Shown here one piece after another: positions 44,302-53,609 of a stretch of DNA of 64,000 bases. Positions within the stretch are counted from its first letter, which is position 1; each line of letters starts with the position of its first letter. The position numbers and the translations under genes were made by a program. The notes beneath the pieces were generated by a model. That model did not search any database, was not told where the DNA came from, and worked only from the letters and a program-made list of their open reading frames with translations. Source of the stretch: Acinetobacter sp. ANC 3813 (GTDB lineage Bacteria > Pseudomonadota > Gammaproteobacteria > Pseudomonadales > Moraxellaceae); NCBI RefSeq assembly GCF_002135435.1, contig NZ_NEGK01000001.1, forward strand, positions 186,001-250,000, written 5' to 3'.

Positions 44302-45402
44302 ATGCTTTATTTTTCTAAAAATCATGCTCAACACCTATTTTTTGCGCTAACACTAATAGCTTTGGTTCCAAGCATCTGTCACGCCGAACTAGAAGAACAG
44401 ATCGAGCAAGTGCTATATATTGATGCCACATTAGATGGCAATGAAGATGCATCTATTTATCCTGAAAACTGGTCAGATGAGAAAAAAATCCGCGATAAAA
44501 AATATAATCCGCATGAAGATTCTTCTCAGAATTTTTTAAGCAATACCCGCTATTTTGTGATCAATGGACAAAATGCTGTGCGCTATTATCCCTTATCGGA
44601 TGCTGCAAACCCTGCACTTTTATATACCAAAGTGGGCAGTAAAAATTACTTTGCAATCGTGCAATCTTATGGGGCGACCATGCAGCCAATTATTCTTAAA
44701 CCCCAATTAAGCCATAAACTGAAAGATCACCAGCTCTTTAGCATTCAGCCGCATGATAAAAACCTAGTGCTGGTTTTCCGCAGCCGATATTTTCATACTC
44801 CAGCAGAAATGGCGCGAAATATTGCTCTAGATCCCAATTTTAAAAGCTATTTATACCGCACCAGTTACGAACTGATTGAAGTGACGCCGCAAGGTAAAAT
44901 CCTGCACCGCAGTCAATTTACAGCACCATCTCCAGAGAACGGTTTAGGTTTTGGCCCAAAACTCAATGAACAAAATGGCGATTACGAAGACAGCAGTATT
45001 GAATACACCACCAGCACACCTGGGGTTTATCAAACCTTACACCCTTATGACATTGACTATAGCTACGTCTATTCTCACGGAACATTCACTAAACATACAC
45101 AAAAACGCCTGCTGACACCCAGTGAACGTGCAGCCATTAAACATGAGCATGGCGGTGTAAACGCTGAAAATATGCAAGATGAGTATGAAGAAGCGAACAT
45201 GGATCGTGTTCCAGCACCTAGCAGCTGTTTAGAGGATTATTGGGTCTATCATGACAAGGCAGCAGCAAAAAATGTGCGTTGGGGCAATCCTTGGCTGCAG
45301 CAGCAGCCTGCTTTATATCAAACCTTTTTTAAGGATTATGAAAAAGCTAAAAGTTATACATGGCCTAAATTCAGACAGCTTTTTTGCAATTTAGAACAAT
45401 AA
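44302..45402 (+). CDS. Exported protein of unknown function
   Basis: 366 residues with a signal peptide (about 1-28, SICHA cleavage). The mature chain is acidic and aromatic, with LPLSDAANPALLYTK and IQPHDKNLVLVFRSRYFHTP and no domain I recognise; two cysteines near residues 306 and 361 could pair. It is probably periplasmic or secreted. TCAGGACTC is near the ATG, a weak ribosome site. Neighbours are an L,D-transpeptidase gene and a pirin gene and do not indicate a function. Confidence 0.65.
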   Translation: MLYFSKNHAQHLFFALTLIALVPSICHAELEEQIEQVLYIDATLDGNEDASIYPENWSDEKKIRDKKYNPHEDSSQNFLSNTRYFVINGQNAVRYYPLSDAANPALLYTKVGSKNYFAIVQSYGATMQPIILKPQLSHKLKDHQLFSIQPHDKNLVLVFRSRYFHTPAEMARNIALDPNFKSYLYRTSYELIEVTPQGKILHRSQFTAPSPENGLGFGPKLNEQNGDYEDSSIEYTTSTPGVYQTLHPYDIDYSYVYSHGTFTKHTQKRLLTPSERAAIKHEHGGVNAENMQDEYEEANMDRVPAPSSCLEDYWVYHDKAAAKNVRWGNPWLQQQPALYQTFFKDYEKAKSYTWPKFRQLFCNLEQ

Positions 45403-45520
45403 ACACTTTTAATTAAAATTCATCCTAAAAATGAAATGCTGTATCGCTTTTATGCTATTTGCCGCACCATAAGAAAGTTTTACACTTGTTTCAAGTTAAA
45501 AATATTATAGGAATAAAACC

Positions 45521-46219
45521 ATGAATGCATACCTACACCGCAGTGATTCACGCGGTCATGTGAAAATGGGCTGGCTTGAATCTAAACACAGCTTTTCGTT
45601 TGGCAGCTGGTATGATCCAAAACACATGGGCATTAGTGCACTGCGTGTGATTAATGATGACTTGATTGATGGTCACCAAGGCTTTGGTCAGCACCCGCAT
45701 GACAACATGGAAATTTTAACCTGTGTATTAAAAGGCACCATTACCCATCAAGACAGTATGGGCAATCATGGCGGGATTGCTGCCGGTGAATGGCAGCTGA
45801 TGAGCGCTGGTACAGGTATACGCCATAGTGAAATGAACCAAGGCGATGAACAGGTGCATTTACTGCAAATTTGGGTCATTCCAAATGTGCGTGATGCAGA
45901 ACCGACGTATCAGCAAATTCAGCTTGATCCACGTGAACACCCAAATCAATGGCATTTGATCTGTGGACCGAATGACAATGCACCGATGCATATTCGTCAA
46001 AATGCTGAAGTGAAAACTGCTGTACTTGAAAAAGGCAAAACTTTAGATGTGCAAGCAACGCAGCACATCAATTACCTGCATGTAGTTTCTGGTTCAATTC
46101 AGGTTGCAGAACATACTGTTCATGCTGGTGATGCAATTGCATTTGTAGATCCTGCTCAAATTGAAGCGCTGGACGATGCGCAAGTCATCTGGTTTGATTT
46201 GGCTGAAAACATTCAGTAA
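45521..46219 (+). CDS. Pirin-family bicupin protein
   Basis: 232 residues, two cupin domains. The opening RGHVKMGWLESKHSFSFGSW and GHQGFGQHPHDNMEILTCVL match pirins such as E. coli YhhW, which has quercetin 2,3-dioxygenase activity; the metal ligands H-x-H and H-E are visible in the N-terminal cupin. Cytoplasmic. TAGGAATAAAACC is just before the ATG. Physiological substrate unknown. Confidence 0.92.
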   Translation: MNAYLHRSDSRGHVKMGWLESKHSFSFGSWYDPKHMGISALRVINDDLIDGHQGFGQHPHDNMEILTCVLKGTITHQDSMGNHGGIAAGEWQLMSAGTGIRHSEMNQGDEQVHLLQIWVIPNVRDAEPTYQQIQLDPREHPNQWHLICGPNDNAPMHIRQNAEVKTAVLEKGKTLDVQATQHINYLHVVSGSIQVAEHTVHAGDAIAFVDPAQIEALDDAQVIWFDLAENIQ

Positions 46220-46230
46220 TGTATGAATAC

Positions 46231-46257
46231 AAAAAGCCTTCTTTATGAAGGCTTTTT
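46231..46257 (+). terminator. Terminator of the pirin gene
   Basis: AAAAAGCCTTC and GAAGGCTTTTT pair around a 5-base loop, with further T after it. Confidence 0.85.
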
Positions 46258-46302
46258 TATTTTAGGCGCAGATGTAGAAAAGATAAACCGCGCCTAAACA
46301 GC

Positions 46303-46425
46303 TTAACCCATAGTACGGTTATGCAGCTGATTTTCAGCTTTACGGTTTTGCTCATACTGAACAGGATCAAATGCGCAAGCCGTTATAACACTTGTCATCA
46401 ATACAACAGCCATTAATTTCAACAT
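46303..46425 (-). CDS. Small 40-residue lipoprotein
   Basis: MLKLMAVVLMTSVITACAFD is a complete lipoprotein signal with the lipobox ITAC (C17), followed by 23 mature residues rich in N, Q and E. The ATG at 46425 has GAGGACATTGAA upstream, a strong ribosome site; a longer upstream frame lacks this. It is probably an outer-membrane lipoprotein. Function unknown. Confidence 0.7.
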   Translation of the reverse strand: MLKLMAVVLMTSVITACAFDPVQYEQNRKAENQLHNRTMG

Positions 46426-46925
46426 TTCAATGTCCTCATAGAATTGATACGGGAGATCGCACAAAACCTGTGCTTGAACTTCAAATCTTATGAGCAGGAA
46501 ATATACAGACAAGTTTTAAATTTAAAAAACTGATTATTTTAATACATATAATCTATTTTTTAAATCAAAATTAAAATGAGGTTAATGCGCGAATAAAAAT
46601 CAAGTTTATAAATAAATGGTCTTGCGGCAGGACTATGGCGAGACAATTAAAACTCATCCCCTTTCAGCCCCATATACATTTGAGCTCCAAAAAAGAAAAC
46701 TACTTCGTTGCAGAATCATTATATAGCGCTTTTTCTAAAGATTTAAACCCTAAATTAAGCAAAGAAAACTGAGTTCAATATTGTTGTTCTATTCGTTATT
46801 TAAACTTAGACAGCAACCTAAATAAACTGATAATTAATTATAGAAGCTCACTTTATTCAATCTTTTCTATGCCTATCTGAAGTCGTTCAAAGAATTGACG
46901 AACGAGTCCATTTAAAAAATCCCAT
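46426..46925. other. Intergenic region before tRNA-Ser
   Basis: About 500 AT-rich bases with no frame that has both length and a ribosome site. Nothing definable was found. Confidence 0.4.
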
Positions 46926-46958
46926 AAAAAAAAGCCCCTGAATAATCAGAGGCTTTTT
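46926..46958 (-). terminator. Terminator of tRNA-Ser
   Basis: AAAAGCC-CTGA and TCAG-GGCTTTT arms pair around ATAA; eight T follow on the minus strand, just past the tRNA. Confidence 0.85.
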
Positions 46959-46963
46959 GAATT

Positions 46964-47054
46964 TGGCGGAAGCGGTGAGATTCGAACTCACGGAGGGGTA
47001 TAAGCCCTCGTCGGTTTTCAAGACCGGTGCATTAAACCGCTCTGCCACGCTTCC
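46964..47054 (-). tRNA. tRNA-Ser (anticodon TGA)
   Basis: 91 bases with encoded CCA. GGAAGCG and CGCTTCC form the acceptor stem, TGA is exposed in CCGGTCTTGAAAACCGG, a long variable arm (class II) is present, and GTTCGAATC makes the T-loop. It is the only tRNA here on the minus strand. Confidence 0.96.
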
Positions 47055-47361
47055 ATGTGCGCCATAATATAAATAAATTGTGCTTTAAGCAAATGCTTTT
47101 CTTTCTTTTTATTCTGACTGATCAAAATAAAAACAGAATAATTAACATTCTTTTCAATGAATATGCCGCAAGGGCAAACATCAGCTTTTTTGCGCTCCTA
47201 AATATGAGATGAACTGGAATGTACTGCGCTGCATTTCATCAACATGCAGATTTCATAATAAAAAGCCAAGATACGCAGGTATTCTCTTCCGCGCTTATTG
47301 ATGTATACGCCTCTATTATTTTAAAGTGAACGCATAAAATATTGTGCATTTGGAGTTTTTC
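47055..47361. other. Intergenic region before greB
   Basis: About 300 bases between divergent tRNA-Ser and greB. It must carry both promoters; neither has an obvious pair of consensus boxes. Confidence 0.4.
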
Positions 47362-47847
47362 TTGAATCGTAAATTGCTTACTGCAGAGGGCTATCAACGC
47401 TTGCAAGATGAATTAAATGATTTGGTCCGTAAAGAGCGACCTGAAATTACCAAAATCGTCTCATGGGCTGCCAGTTTAGGTGATCGCTCAGAAAATGCAG
47501 ACTACCACTATAACAAAAGAAAACTGCGTGAAATTGACCGAAGAATTAGATTTTTGACCAAATTATTTGAAGTTGCGCATAAAGTGGAATACAACCCTGA
47601 GCAGGATGGCAAAGCTTATTTCGGGGCATGGGTTGAACTGGAAAATGACCATGGAGAGTCAATCAAATTCCGCATTGTAGGCGACGAAGAAATATACGGC
47701 CGTAGAGACTATATTTCATTGCAATCCCCTATGGCCAAGGCATGCTTAGGCAAAATGGTGGATGACGATATTCAAGTGAATACCCCGCATGGACTTAAGC
47801 ATTGGTATATTATCAATATCGAATACGGCCTCCATGACGGTGGATAG
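47362..47847 (+). CDS. greB: Transcription elongation factor GreB
   Basis: Rescues backtracked RNA polymerase by stimulating transcript cleavage. 161 residues: an N-terminal coiled coil with the acidic tip (ASLGDRSENADYHYNKRKL) and a C-terminal FKBP-like domain. The start is TTG at 47362 (NRKLLTAEGYQRLQDEL), with GGAG 8 bases before; a GTG at 47344 would add 6 residues but has no ribosome site. GreB, not GreA, by the NYNKRKLREIDRR-like helix and basic patch. Confidence 0.92.
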   Translation: MNRKLLTAEGYQRLQDELNDLVRKERPEITKIVSWAASLGDRSENADYHYNKRKLREIDRRIRFLTKLFEVAHKVEYNPEQDGKAYFGAWVELENDHGESIKFRIVGDEEIYGRRDYISLQSPMAKACLGKMVDDDIQVNTPHGLKHWYIINIEYGLHDGG

Positions 47848-48458
47848 GCTAAAATAATACGAACTGCAATTGAGTGACGCCTTACCCAATAGAAGCCCCA
47901 TCACACAAGCACTCTACTAAGTCAGAGATATAAATTAGCGTATTTTATTTTTATGTAAATTTTCTAAGATTTCAATCATTTTAGATGCTCTATATTCATT
48001 CACAATTTATCAATTTGAATGCTTTGCTTTTGATTTCTTTATGATTAAAACCAGCAATAAATCATAGATATGCTTTTAATTATGGTAATTTTCAACTTTT
48101 TCAACAATAAGGAAAATTGATACACAAACAATACAAAAATATGCATTTTTGTACTCGCTTTGCCTAAAACCGTTTTATTATTTTTTTTAATTCAATAAAA
48201 ACAACAATTTAAATGTTAATTTTAGAATATTTCATGTACAAAATTTGACAAGCTATTTTTTCATCTTTATTATTCGCACATCTTTTGATATCGATTGTTT
48301 TTTAATCAATACAGTTTTTTCTGTATATTTTCCCAATCTAACTTAGTCATTTTGAATGACGTCATGACTGCCCAACCCTTATCGCATTTAGCTGACTTGT
48401 AAAGTACGAAGGCAACCGCCTGTGCTTTTAGGGCATAAATACCTGTAGCGGAGACAAC
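47848..48458. other. Long AT-rich intergenic region before the MltF-like gene
   Basis: About 610 bases with no credible gene. It contains a 10-bp palindrome ATGACGTCAT at 48355-48364 and a hairpin close to the downstream ATG. The rest is homopolymer-rich and featureless. Confidence 0.45.
48400..48430 (+). promoter_or_regulatory. Structured leader of the MltF-like gene
   Basis: AGGC and GCCT pair around AACC, and TAAAG with CTTTTA form an outer stem, 28 bases before the ATG. A second GC-containing segment (AGGGCATAAATACCTG) follows. It does not match a riboswitch consensus I know. Confidence 0.4.
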
Positions 48459-49571
48459 ATGCACAGTAGTTCAACTTCTGGGTCGAGGCTTAGCCTTAAC
48501 TCATTAAAATCTCTCCCGATTAAAAGCCTTGCCTTTAGTACTTTACTTCTCCCATTTCATAGTATTAATGCAAGTAAGACGGCGTATCAGTTTGATACGG
48601 TCGTAAACAACAACAAGCTGGTTGTTGTGTCTGTGGCGAATCCCACAACTGTATTTGAAGACAGTGATCATCTGCATGGCTTTGGCTATGACTTAGTGCG
48701 TAACTATGCAGAGAGCCTAAATGTGCGCCTTGAGTTTAAAACAGTGGATGACAATGCCACTGCCCTCAAATGGGTGAAACAAGGCAAAGCCAACTTCGCG
48801 ATGACTACTGCAAGTATTCAAAGTATCGAAGCGAAAAAGCTGACCTCTTTTTCTGCATCTTGCGGCGATACCGCATCACTGCAAAAAAATGGTTTGAATA
48901 CCGATTTGAATTGGGTATTCAAAGCTGCGGATGATCCATTAAGTGAAACGGCTAACGGCTTTATCTGCCGCTCTAAACAAAGCGGCACACTGCAGCAGCT
49001 GGCCTCATTTTATAACCGCAATGTGATCAAGCAAGAATCATGGGACATTATTCAACGCGATTTGAATAAGCGCATGCCAATTTATAAGGCTAATTTCCAG
49101 CGTACCGCCAATCAATACGATATTGATTGGCACTTGCTGGCGGCCATTGGCTATCAAGAGTCTTATCTTAAGCCAAACTCAGTATCACCGACAGGTGTGC
49201 GCGGCTTAATGATGCTGACCAACAGCACTGCGAAAGCAATGGGTGTAACCAACCGTACAGACCCAGCGCAAAGCATTCAAGGCGGCGCGAAGTATTATGA
49301 CCAGATGCTGGATAGATATTCGGATATTCCCTATCCCGACCGCAATTGGTATGCCTTGGTTGCATACAATATGGGTCCAGGCGCCGTGAATCAGATTCAG
49401 AACCGCTTAAAGGCGCAAGGCAAGAATCCAAACAAATGGGTGCATCTATATGCCTATTTGGAGCGTAACAAAGCCAGCAATGGCCGTTACCGTCAAGCAG
49501 CGCAATATGTGACGCGCATCCGCGCTTACTTGGAACATATTAAAACGACGCCGCAGCTGGTAAATATTTAA
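48459..49571 (+). CDS. mltF: MltF-like lytic transglycosylase
   Basis: 370 residues. An N-terminal region (about 15-40) resembles a signal or anchor; a periplasmic solute-binding-like domain (about 50-200) is followed by an SLT catalytic domain (about 205-360) with the catalytic glutamate E234 in AIGYQESYLKPN, then GVRGLMMLTNSTAKAMG and ALVAYNMGPGAVNQI. This domain pair is typical of MltF, which is activated by ligand in the regulatory domain. The symbol is by domain analogy. GGAG lies upstream of the ATG. Confidence 0.88.
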   Translation: MHSSSTSGSRLSLNSLKSLPIKSLAFSTLLLPFHSINASKTAYQFDTVVNNNKLVVVSVANPTTVFEDSDHLHGFGYDLVRNYAESLNVRLEFKTVDDNATALKWVKQGKANFAMTTASIQSIEAKKLTSFSASCGDTASLQKNGLNTDLNWVFKAADDPLSETANGFICRSKQSGTLQQLASFYNRNVIKQESWDIIQRDLNKRMPIYKANFQRTANQYDIDWHLLAAIGYQESYLKPNSVSPTGVRGLMMLTNSTAKAMGVTNRTDPAQSIQGGAKYYDQMLDRYSDIPYPDRNWYALVAYNMGPGAVNQIQNRLKAQGKNPNKWVHLYAYLERNKASNGRYRQAAQYVTRIRAYLEHIKTTPQLVNI

Positions 49572-49588
49572 TATCCGCAGCTTATGGC

Positions 49589-49621
49589 AAAAAAAAGCTT
49601 ACCTTAGGGTAAGCTTTTTTT
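49589..49621 (+). terminator. Terminator after the MltF-like gene
   Basis: A stem of AGCTTACC and GGTAAGCT between eight A and eight T closes on a short loop; it also lies at the end of the opposing SCP2 gene. Confidence 0.85.
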
Positions 49622-49632
49622 ATGAGGTGCAA

Positions 49633-50016
49633 TTAAGCAGTTTGCTCAAGCACTTTCTTAAATAAATCTTTTTGCTCTTGGCTTGGTTTTGCGGTTTGCA
49701 ATGCCATCAATTGTGACATATCGCCTTGAACTTTTATTTTGCCCGTCATGAATGCCTGCATTGCCGCAGCCATATCAAACTCAAGGAATACTTTACGTAA
49801 AGTTTCCGCATCCATGTTCAGCGTGGTTTTTGCATTGCCCGAAAGGCCTTTTTTAATCGCGCCGCCATCTAAAGATAATTCAGTATTGCCAGATGTATCT
49901 GCAACAACCAAATTGATTGCGAGAGTTGCCAATGCAGGCGGTAAATTTAGGTTACCTGCTTGAGCAGTAAGTGTTTCGACAGTTGAAAACCAATCATCAG
50001 TTAAAAAAGCAGGCAT
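49633..50016 (-). CDS. SCP2 sterol-binding domain protein
   Basis: 127 residues forming one SCP2 domain, with VADTSGNTELSLDGGAIKKG near 52, FDMAAAMQAFMTGKIKVQGDMSQLMALQ near 93 and a short tail. In bacteria such small proteins bind lipids or acyl-CoAs, including in ubiquinone synthesis (UbiJ) and lipid transfer; which one is undetermined here. There is no signal peptide. Confidence 0.85.
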   Translation of the reverse strand: MPAFLTDDWFSTVETLTAQAGNLNLPPALATLAINLVVADTSGNTELSLDGGAIKKGLSGNAKTTLNMDAETLRKVFLEFDMAAAMQAFMTGKIKVQGDMSQLMALQTAKPSQEQKDLFKKVLEQTA

Positions 50017-50191
50017 GATGTTTCCTCAATTTATTTGTACATTGTGTGAAGCCTATCCAGGCCGCATCTTTTGAAGCTATTTTGCTTGAAGCCTGTTATA
50101 GCATGTAATTAAATTTTATGCCTAAAGTTTTTTGTACGCGTCGTTCAGTTTTTAAACTTTCTATACATAAATGATAAAAATCAAAAACATA

Positions 50192-50224
50192 AAAAAAGCA
50201 CCTTTATATAAAAGATGCTTTTTT
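50192..50224 (-). terminator. Terminator of ttcA
   Basis: AAAAAGCA and TGCTTTTT pair, enclosing an AT stem (TTTATATAAA), with T-runs on the minus strand after the stop. Confidence 0.6.
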
Positions 50225-50240
50225 GCAGCATTCCTGCAAA

Positions 50241-51164
50241 TTAATCCGCAGCAAATCCTAAGTTCACCATATTAATGCGCTTGCTTTCAGCAGCGGCATC
50301 TTCAGTTGAGCAGCTTTCTTTAAAGTCAAACTCTCGTTCACTGTCCAAAGCTTCAAAATCAAACAGCTCACGGTCAGCCAGCTGTGATGGCGATACATTT
50401 TGCAATGCGCCAAAGATGCTGTGCAGGCGTTTCGGATAATCTTTATCCCATTGACGCAGCATATCGTTCAGCATGGCGCGCTGCAGATTTTCCTGCGAAC
50501 CGCATAGGTTGCAGGGAATAATTGGGAATTTGCGCATTTCTGCATATTTGATAATGTCTTTTTCTTCAACATAAGCTAAAGGACGGATCAAAATATTCTT
50601 TTTATCCGACGATAAAAGCTTCGGCGGCATCGCTTTTAAACTTCCGCCATGGAACAAGTTCAAGAAGAAAGTCGCCAAAATATCATCACGGTGATGGCCA
50701 AGCGCAACTTTAGTCGCGCCAATTTCTTGCGCAAAGCCATACAAAGAGCCGCGGCGCAGGCGTGAGCAAACAGCGCAGTAAGTTTTGCCTTCAGGCGTCA
50801 GCTTTTTGGTGATGCTGTAGGTATCTTTTTCTAAGATGTAATACGGAATGTTATTTTCTTCTAAATAACGCGGCAATACATCTTCAGGGAAACCAGGCTG
50901 TTTTTGATCCAGATTTACAGCAACGACATCAAAATTAATCGGCGCGATGCGTTTGAACTGCAGCATGATATCCAGCAAAGTATAGCTGTCCTTCCCGCCT
51001 GACACACACACCATCACTTTGTCGCCTTCCTCGATCATTTTAAAATCACGGATAGCATGACCGACCTGACGGCGCAGTTTTTTCAGCAAACGATAATACG
51101 CAGAGCTGGTAGGCAGTTCTGGTTTGAAATTAAATCCTTGATCGGACTCAACTGGCGAGAACAT
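50241..51164 (-). CDS. ttcA: tRNA 2-thiocytidine biosynthesis protein TtcA
   Basis: ATP-dependent enzyme that thiolates cytidine 32 of tRNA, using an iron-sulfur cluster. 307 residues. The PP-loop SGGKDS is at 55-60; the cluster cysteines C130 and C133 ([11 protein letters not shown]) and C218 with C221 (PCNLCGSQ) are all present. [19 protein letters not shown] is the second conserved region. The symbol is well supported. Monocistronic. Confidence 0.96.
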   Translation of the reverse strand: MFSPVESDQGFNFKPELPTSSAYYRLLKKLRRQVGHAIRDFKMIEEGDKVMVCVSGGKDSYTLLDIMLQFKRIAPINFDVVAVNLDQKQPGFPEDVLPRYLEENNIPYYILEKDTYSITKKLTPEGKTYCAVCSRLRRGSLYGFAQEIGATKVALGHHRDDILATFFLNLFHGGSLKAMPPKLLSSDKKNILIRPLAYVEEKDIIKYAEMRKFPIIPCNLCGSQENLQRAMLNDMLRQWDKDYPKRLHSIFGALQNVSPSQLADRELFDFEALDSEREFDFKESCSTEDAAAESKRINMVNLGFAAD

Positions 51165-51341
51165 AGACGAGTTAAACCTTAAAAAAAATACCGCGCAATT
51201 TTATCTGATTCGCAGCTTTCTCGCACCTAAAGAATTTAATTTCTCAAAATTGAAAAATCTGTGTCATGAACACGTCATGCTGCGCATGATAATTTTGAAC
51301 GTTTCAGTTCATTTTTTATCCAAGATGCTTATCTTTTGGAC

Positions 51342-51386
51342 TTTTCCACAGTTTTCCACAAAAGCTGTGGATAACTTTGTGGATTT
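51342..51386. promoter_or_regulatory. Cluster of four DnaA-box-like sequences
   Basis: TTTTCCACA at 51342-51350 and 51352-51360 (one mismatch from TTATCCACA) face a perfect TGTGGATAA at 51366-51374 and TGTGGATTT at 51378-51386. Two boxes in each orientation lie within 45 bases. No dnaA or dnaN is nearby, so it is a DnaA-binding or titration candidate, not an origin by itself. Confidence 0.5.
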
Positions 51387-51430
51387 TACAGTGCTTGACA
51401 GCTTGTCTTGCCCTGACTTTAAGGCTTCTA

Positions 51431-51461
51431 TTTAAATTGATCATTTTTTGATCAATTTAAA
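51431..51461. repeat. 13-bp perfect inverted repeat
   Basis: TTTAAATTGATCA and TGATCAATTTAAA flank TTTTT, with GATC in each arm. It lies 45 bases beyond the DnaA-like boxes. Confidence 0.5.
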
Positions 51462-51660
51462 ATACATTTAAAAACAATGGTTTAATGCTGTCAAGTTATG
51501 CTGGCTAAAAAAAAATTAAATATTTTTTTGATTATTGATGCATCAAAATGACTTGCTTTTTACAAACTCTTTGAGAAATCTGCCGCGCATGTCTTTCCAA
51601 CCGGTTTTTTTTTGTTAAACTCTGAATAACTGTTGGGGACAAAGTTTTTTTATTACTACA

Positions 51661-52515
51661 ATGAACAATAAAATTGGACTATTTGCATTAGCGATTTGGG
51701 GCGCGGCATCTATCAGCATAGGTGCTGTTTCTGCGCATGCGGGTCAAATCTATATCTATAAAGACAATAAAGGCAGTACGCTACTGACCAACCGTAAAAG
51801 TTCTGACCGTTCACTGACTAAAGTGAAAGCCACCTATTATCCGGACAGCAATATCCACAGCTACAGTAACTGGGGCAGCAGTGAATCCTCTGTGCTGCCC
51901 AGCTACAGCCGCAATAAAAATGCCTTTGACCATATTATTAAGCAGGCATCCCAGCAGCATGGCATCGCTGAAGGGCTGATCAAAGCCGTCATGCACACTG
52001 AATCAGGCTTTAACGTTAATGCACGCTCTCCAGTCGGCGCACAAGGGCTGATGCAGCTCATGCCTGCTACAGCACGGCGCTTTAACGTATCCAATGCTTA
52101 TGATCCATATCAGAACATTATGGCGGGTGCAAAATATCTGGCTTGGCTCAAGAAACGTTTTAATGGGAACACGTCTTTGGTCCTGGCTGGCTATAATGCT
52201 GGCGAAGGCAATGTGCAAAAATACGGCGGCATTCCGCCTTTCCGTGAAACTCAGGATTATGTACGCCGTGTGACCAGCCGTTTTAACAACCTGTATTCCA
52301 ATGGCAGCAATATTGCCAGCGATATCCCTAGCGCTTCTCAGGATAAAATTATTGCCAGTTCTGAAAATTATCAGCCTGCGCCTTCGACAGAAATCAAAGC
52401 GCCTAAATATTCACGCCAAGTGATTCAAACGGCTGATGGCAGCTTTACTGATGCGCCTGGTTCTTATTCTACGGCCAATGCTTCAGCCTCTGCTCGAATT
52501 TATTTCAACGAATAA
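51661..52515 (+). CDS. Lytic transglycosylase with DUF4124-like N-terminus
   Basis: 284 residues. A signal peptide (about 1-28) precedes a DUF4124-like strand segment (GQIYIYKDNKGSTLLTN), then the SLT domain (about 90-210) with catalytic E114 in VMHTESGFN, GAQGLMQLMPATARRF and YNAGEGNVQKYGGIPP. A flexible serine-rich tail follows. It should cut glycan strands in the periplasm. It is divergent from ttcA and separate from htpX. Confidence 0.9.
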   Translation: MNNKIGLFALAIWGAASISIGAVSAHAGQIYIYKDNKGSTLLTNRKSSDRSLTKVKATYYPDSNIHSYSNWGSSESSVLPSYSRNKNAFDHIIKQASQQHGIAEGLIKAVMHTESGFNVNARSPVGAQGLMQLMPATARRFNVSNAYDPYQNIMAGAKYLAWLKKRFNGNTSLVLAGYNAGEGNVQKYGGIPPFRETQDYVRRVTSRFNNLYSNGSNIASDIPSASQDKIIASSENYQPAPSTEIKAPKYSRQVIQTADGSFTDAPGSYSTANASASARIYFNE

Positions 52516-52648
52516 TGACCCAACTCGGCTATTTTTATACTTTATTTACGATTTTTTCCTTGAAAAAAGCGTAAATTCACCTCATATTCAGTTTAATGAT
52601 TTTTATTAGTAAATCAGATTATTTTTATCTAATATAAGGATTTTCTCA

Positions 52649-53554
52649 ATGATGCGGATTGGTTTGTTTTTGCTGACCAACCTCGCGGTACTGGTTGTAG
52701 CTGGCATTATCTTGTCGCTCTTCGGTGTCGGCAGTTACCATGGCGCTGGTGGCCTGAACATTGGTAACCTGATGGTTATCTGTTTTGTCTTTGGTATGGT
52801 GGGTTCTTTAATTTCTCTATTCATGTCTAAATGGATGGCGAAAAAGACCACGGGTACTGAACTGATTGACCCTAACGCTCCTCGCAGCCAAGCTGAAGCT
52901 TGGCTCTTGCAAGAAGTTGCTCAGCTTTCACAACGTGCCGGCATTAAAATGCCCGAAGTGGGCATCTTCCCGTCTTACCAGTCAAATGCCTTCGCGACAG
53001 GCTGGAATAAAAATGACGCTTTAGTAGCCGTTTCTACTGGCTTGCTTGAACGCATGAACAAAGACGAATTACGCGCTGTGCTTGCGCACGAAATCGGCCA
53101 CGTTGCCAATGGCGACATGGTGACCCTTGCCTTAATCCAAGGTGTAGTAAACGCTTTCGTGATGTTCTTCGCACGTATTGCAGGCGACTTTATCGACCGC
53201 AATGTCTTTGGCCGTGAAGAAGGCGAAGCGCCGGGTATCGCTTACTTTGTTATTACCATTGTATTAGACATTGTGTTTGGTATTTTGGCTTCTACAATTG
53301 TGATGTGGTTCTCCCGTCACCGTGAATACCGCGCAGATGAAGCTGGCGCCCGTTTAGCAGGCAAACAAGCAATGATTTCTGCTTTGCTCCGCTTACAGGC
53401 AGAATCAGAATTGCCAGATCAAATGCCAAAAGAAATGAAAGCATTTTCAATTGCGGAAGGTAAGGAACAAGGTTTCAGCTTTGCTGCCCTATTCCATACC
53501 CACCCAACCATTGAACAGCGTGTAGCTGCGCTGCAGCAGCTAAATTGTCCTTAA
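52649..53554 (+). CDS. htpX: Membrane protease HtpX
   Basis: Zinc-dependent M48 protease that degrades misfolded membrane proteins. 301 residues with two N-terminal helices, H147-E-I-G-H151 (AHEIGH) and the third ligand E226 in REYRADEAG, and two further hydrophobic segments near 160-215. The C-terminal segment [17 protein letters not shown] is typical. The family is often induced by envelope or heat stress. AAGGATTTTC precedes the ATG. Confidence 0.96.
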   Translation: MMRIGLFLLTNLAVLVVAGIILSLFGVGSYHGAGGLNIGNLMVICFVFGMVGSLISLFMSKWMAKKTTGTELIDPNAPRSQAEAWLLQEVAQLSQRAGIKMPEVGIFPSYQSNAFATGWNKNDALVAVSTGLLERMNKDELRAVLAHEIGHVANGDMVTLALIQGVVNAFVMFFARIAGDFIDRNVFGREEGEAPGIAYFVITIVLDIVFGILASTIVMWFSRHREYRADEAGARLAGKQAMISALLRLQAESELPDQMPKEMKAFSIAEGKEQGFSFAALFHTHPTIEQRVAALQQLNCP

Positions 53555-53565
53555 TTGGCAACACG

Positions 53566-53609
53566 CAGATCTAAAAAAAGCCTCCAAATGGAGGCTTTTT
53601 TTAGATCTG
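53566..53609. terminator. 20-bp bidirectional terminator
   Basis: CAGATCTAAAAAAAGCCTCC and its exact complement form a 20-bp stem around AAAT. It serves both htpX and the opposing VOC gene; the latter's stop codon lies in the right arm. Confidence 0.85.

Larger units (their letters stand above)
51165..51660. other. Intergenic region with DnaA-box cluster
   Basis: 496 bases between divergent ttcA and a lytic transglycosylase gene. It holds four DnaA-like boxes and a 13-bp inverted repeat, annotated separately, in otherwise AT-rich sequence. Confidence 0.5.

Noticed and set aside
48355..48364. ATGACGTCAT palindrome as a CRP/CRE-like operator
   Set aside because: A 10-bp palindrome occurs often by chance and there is no second half-site or promoter context.
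51342..51461. Chromosomal replication origin
   Set aside because: No dnaA, dnaN, gidA or rpmH genes are near, and the cluster is short; it is kept only as a DnaA-binding candidate.
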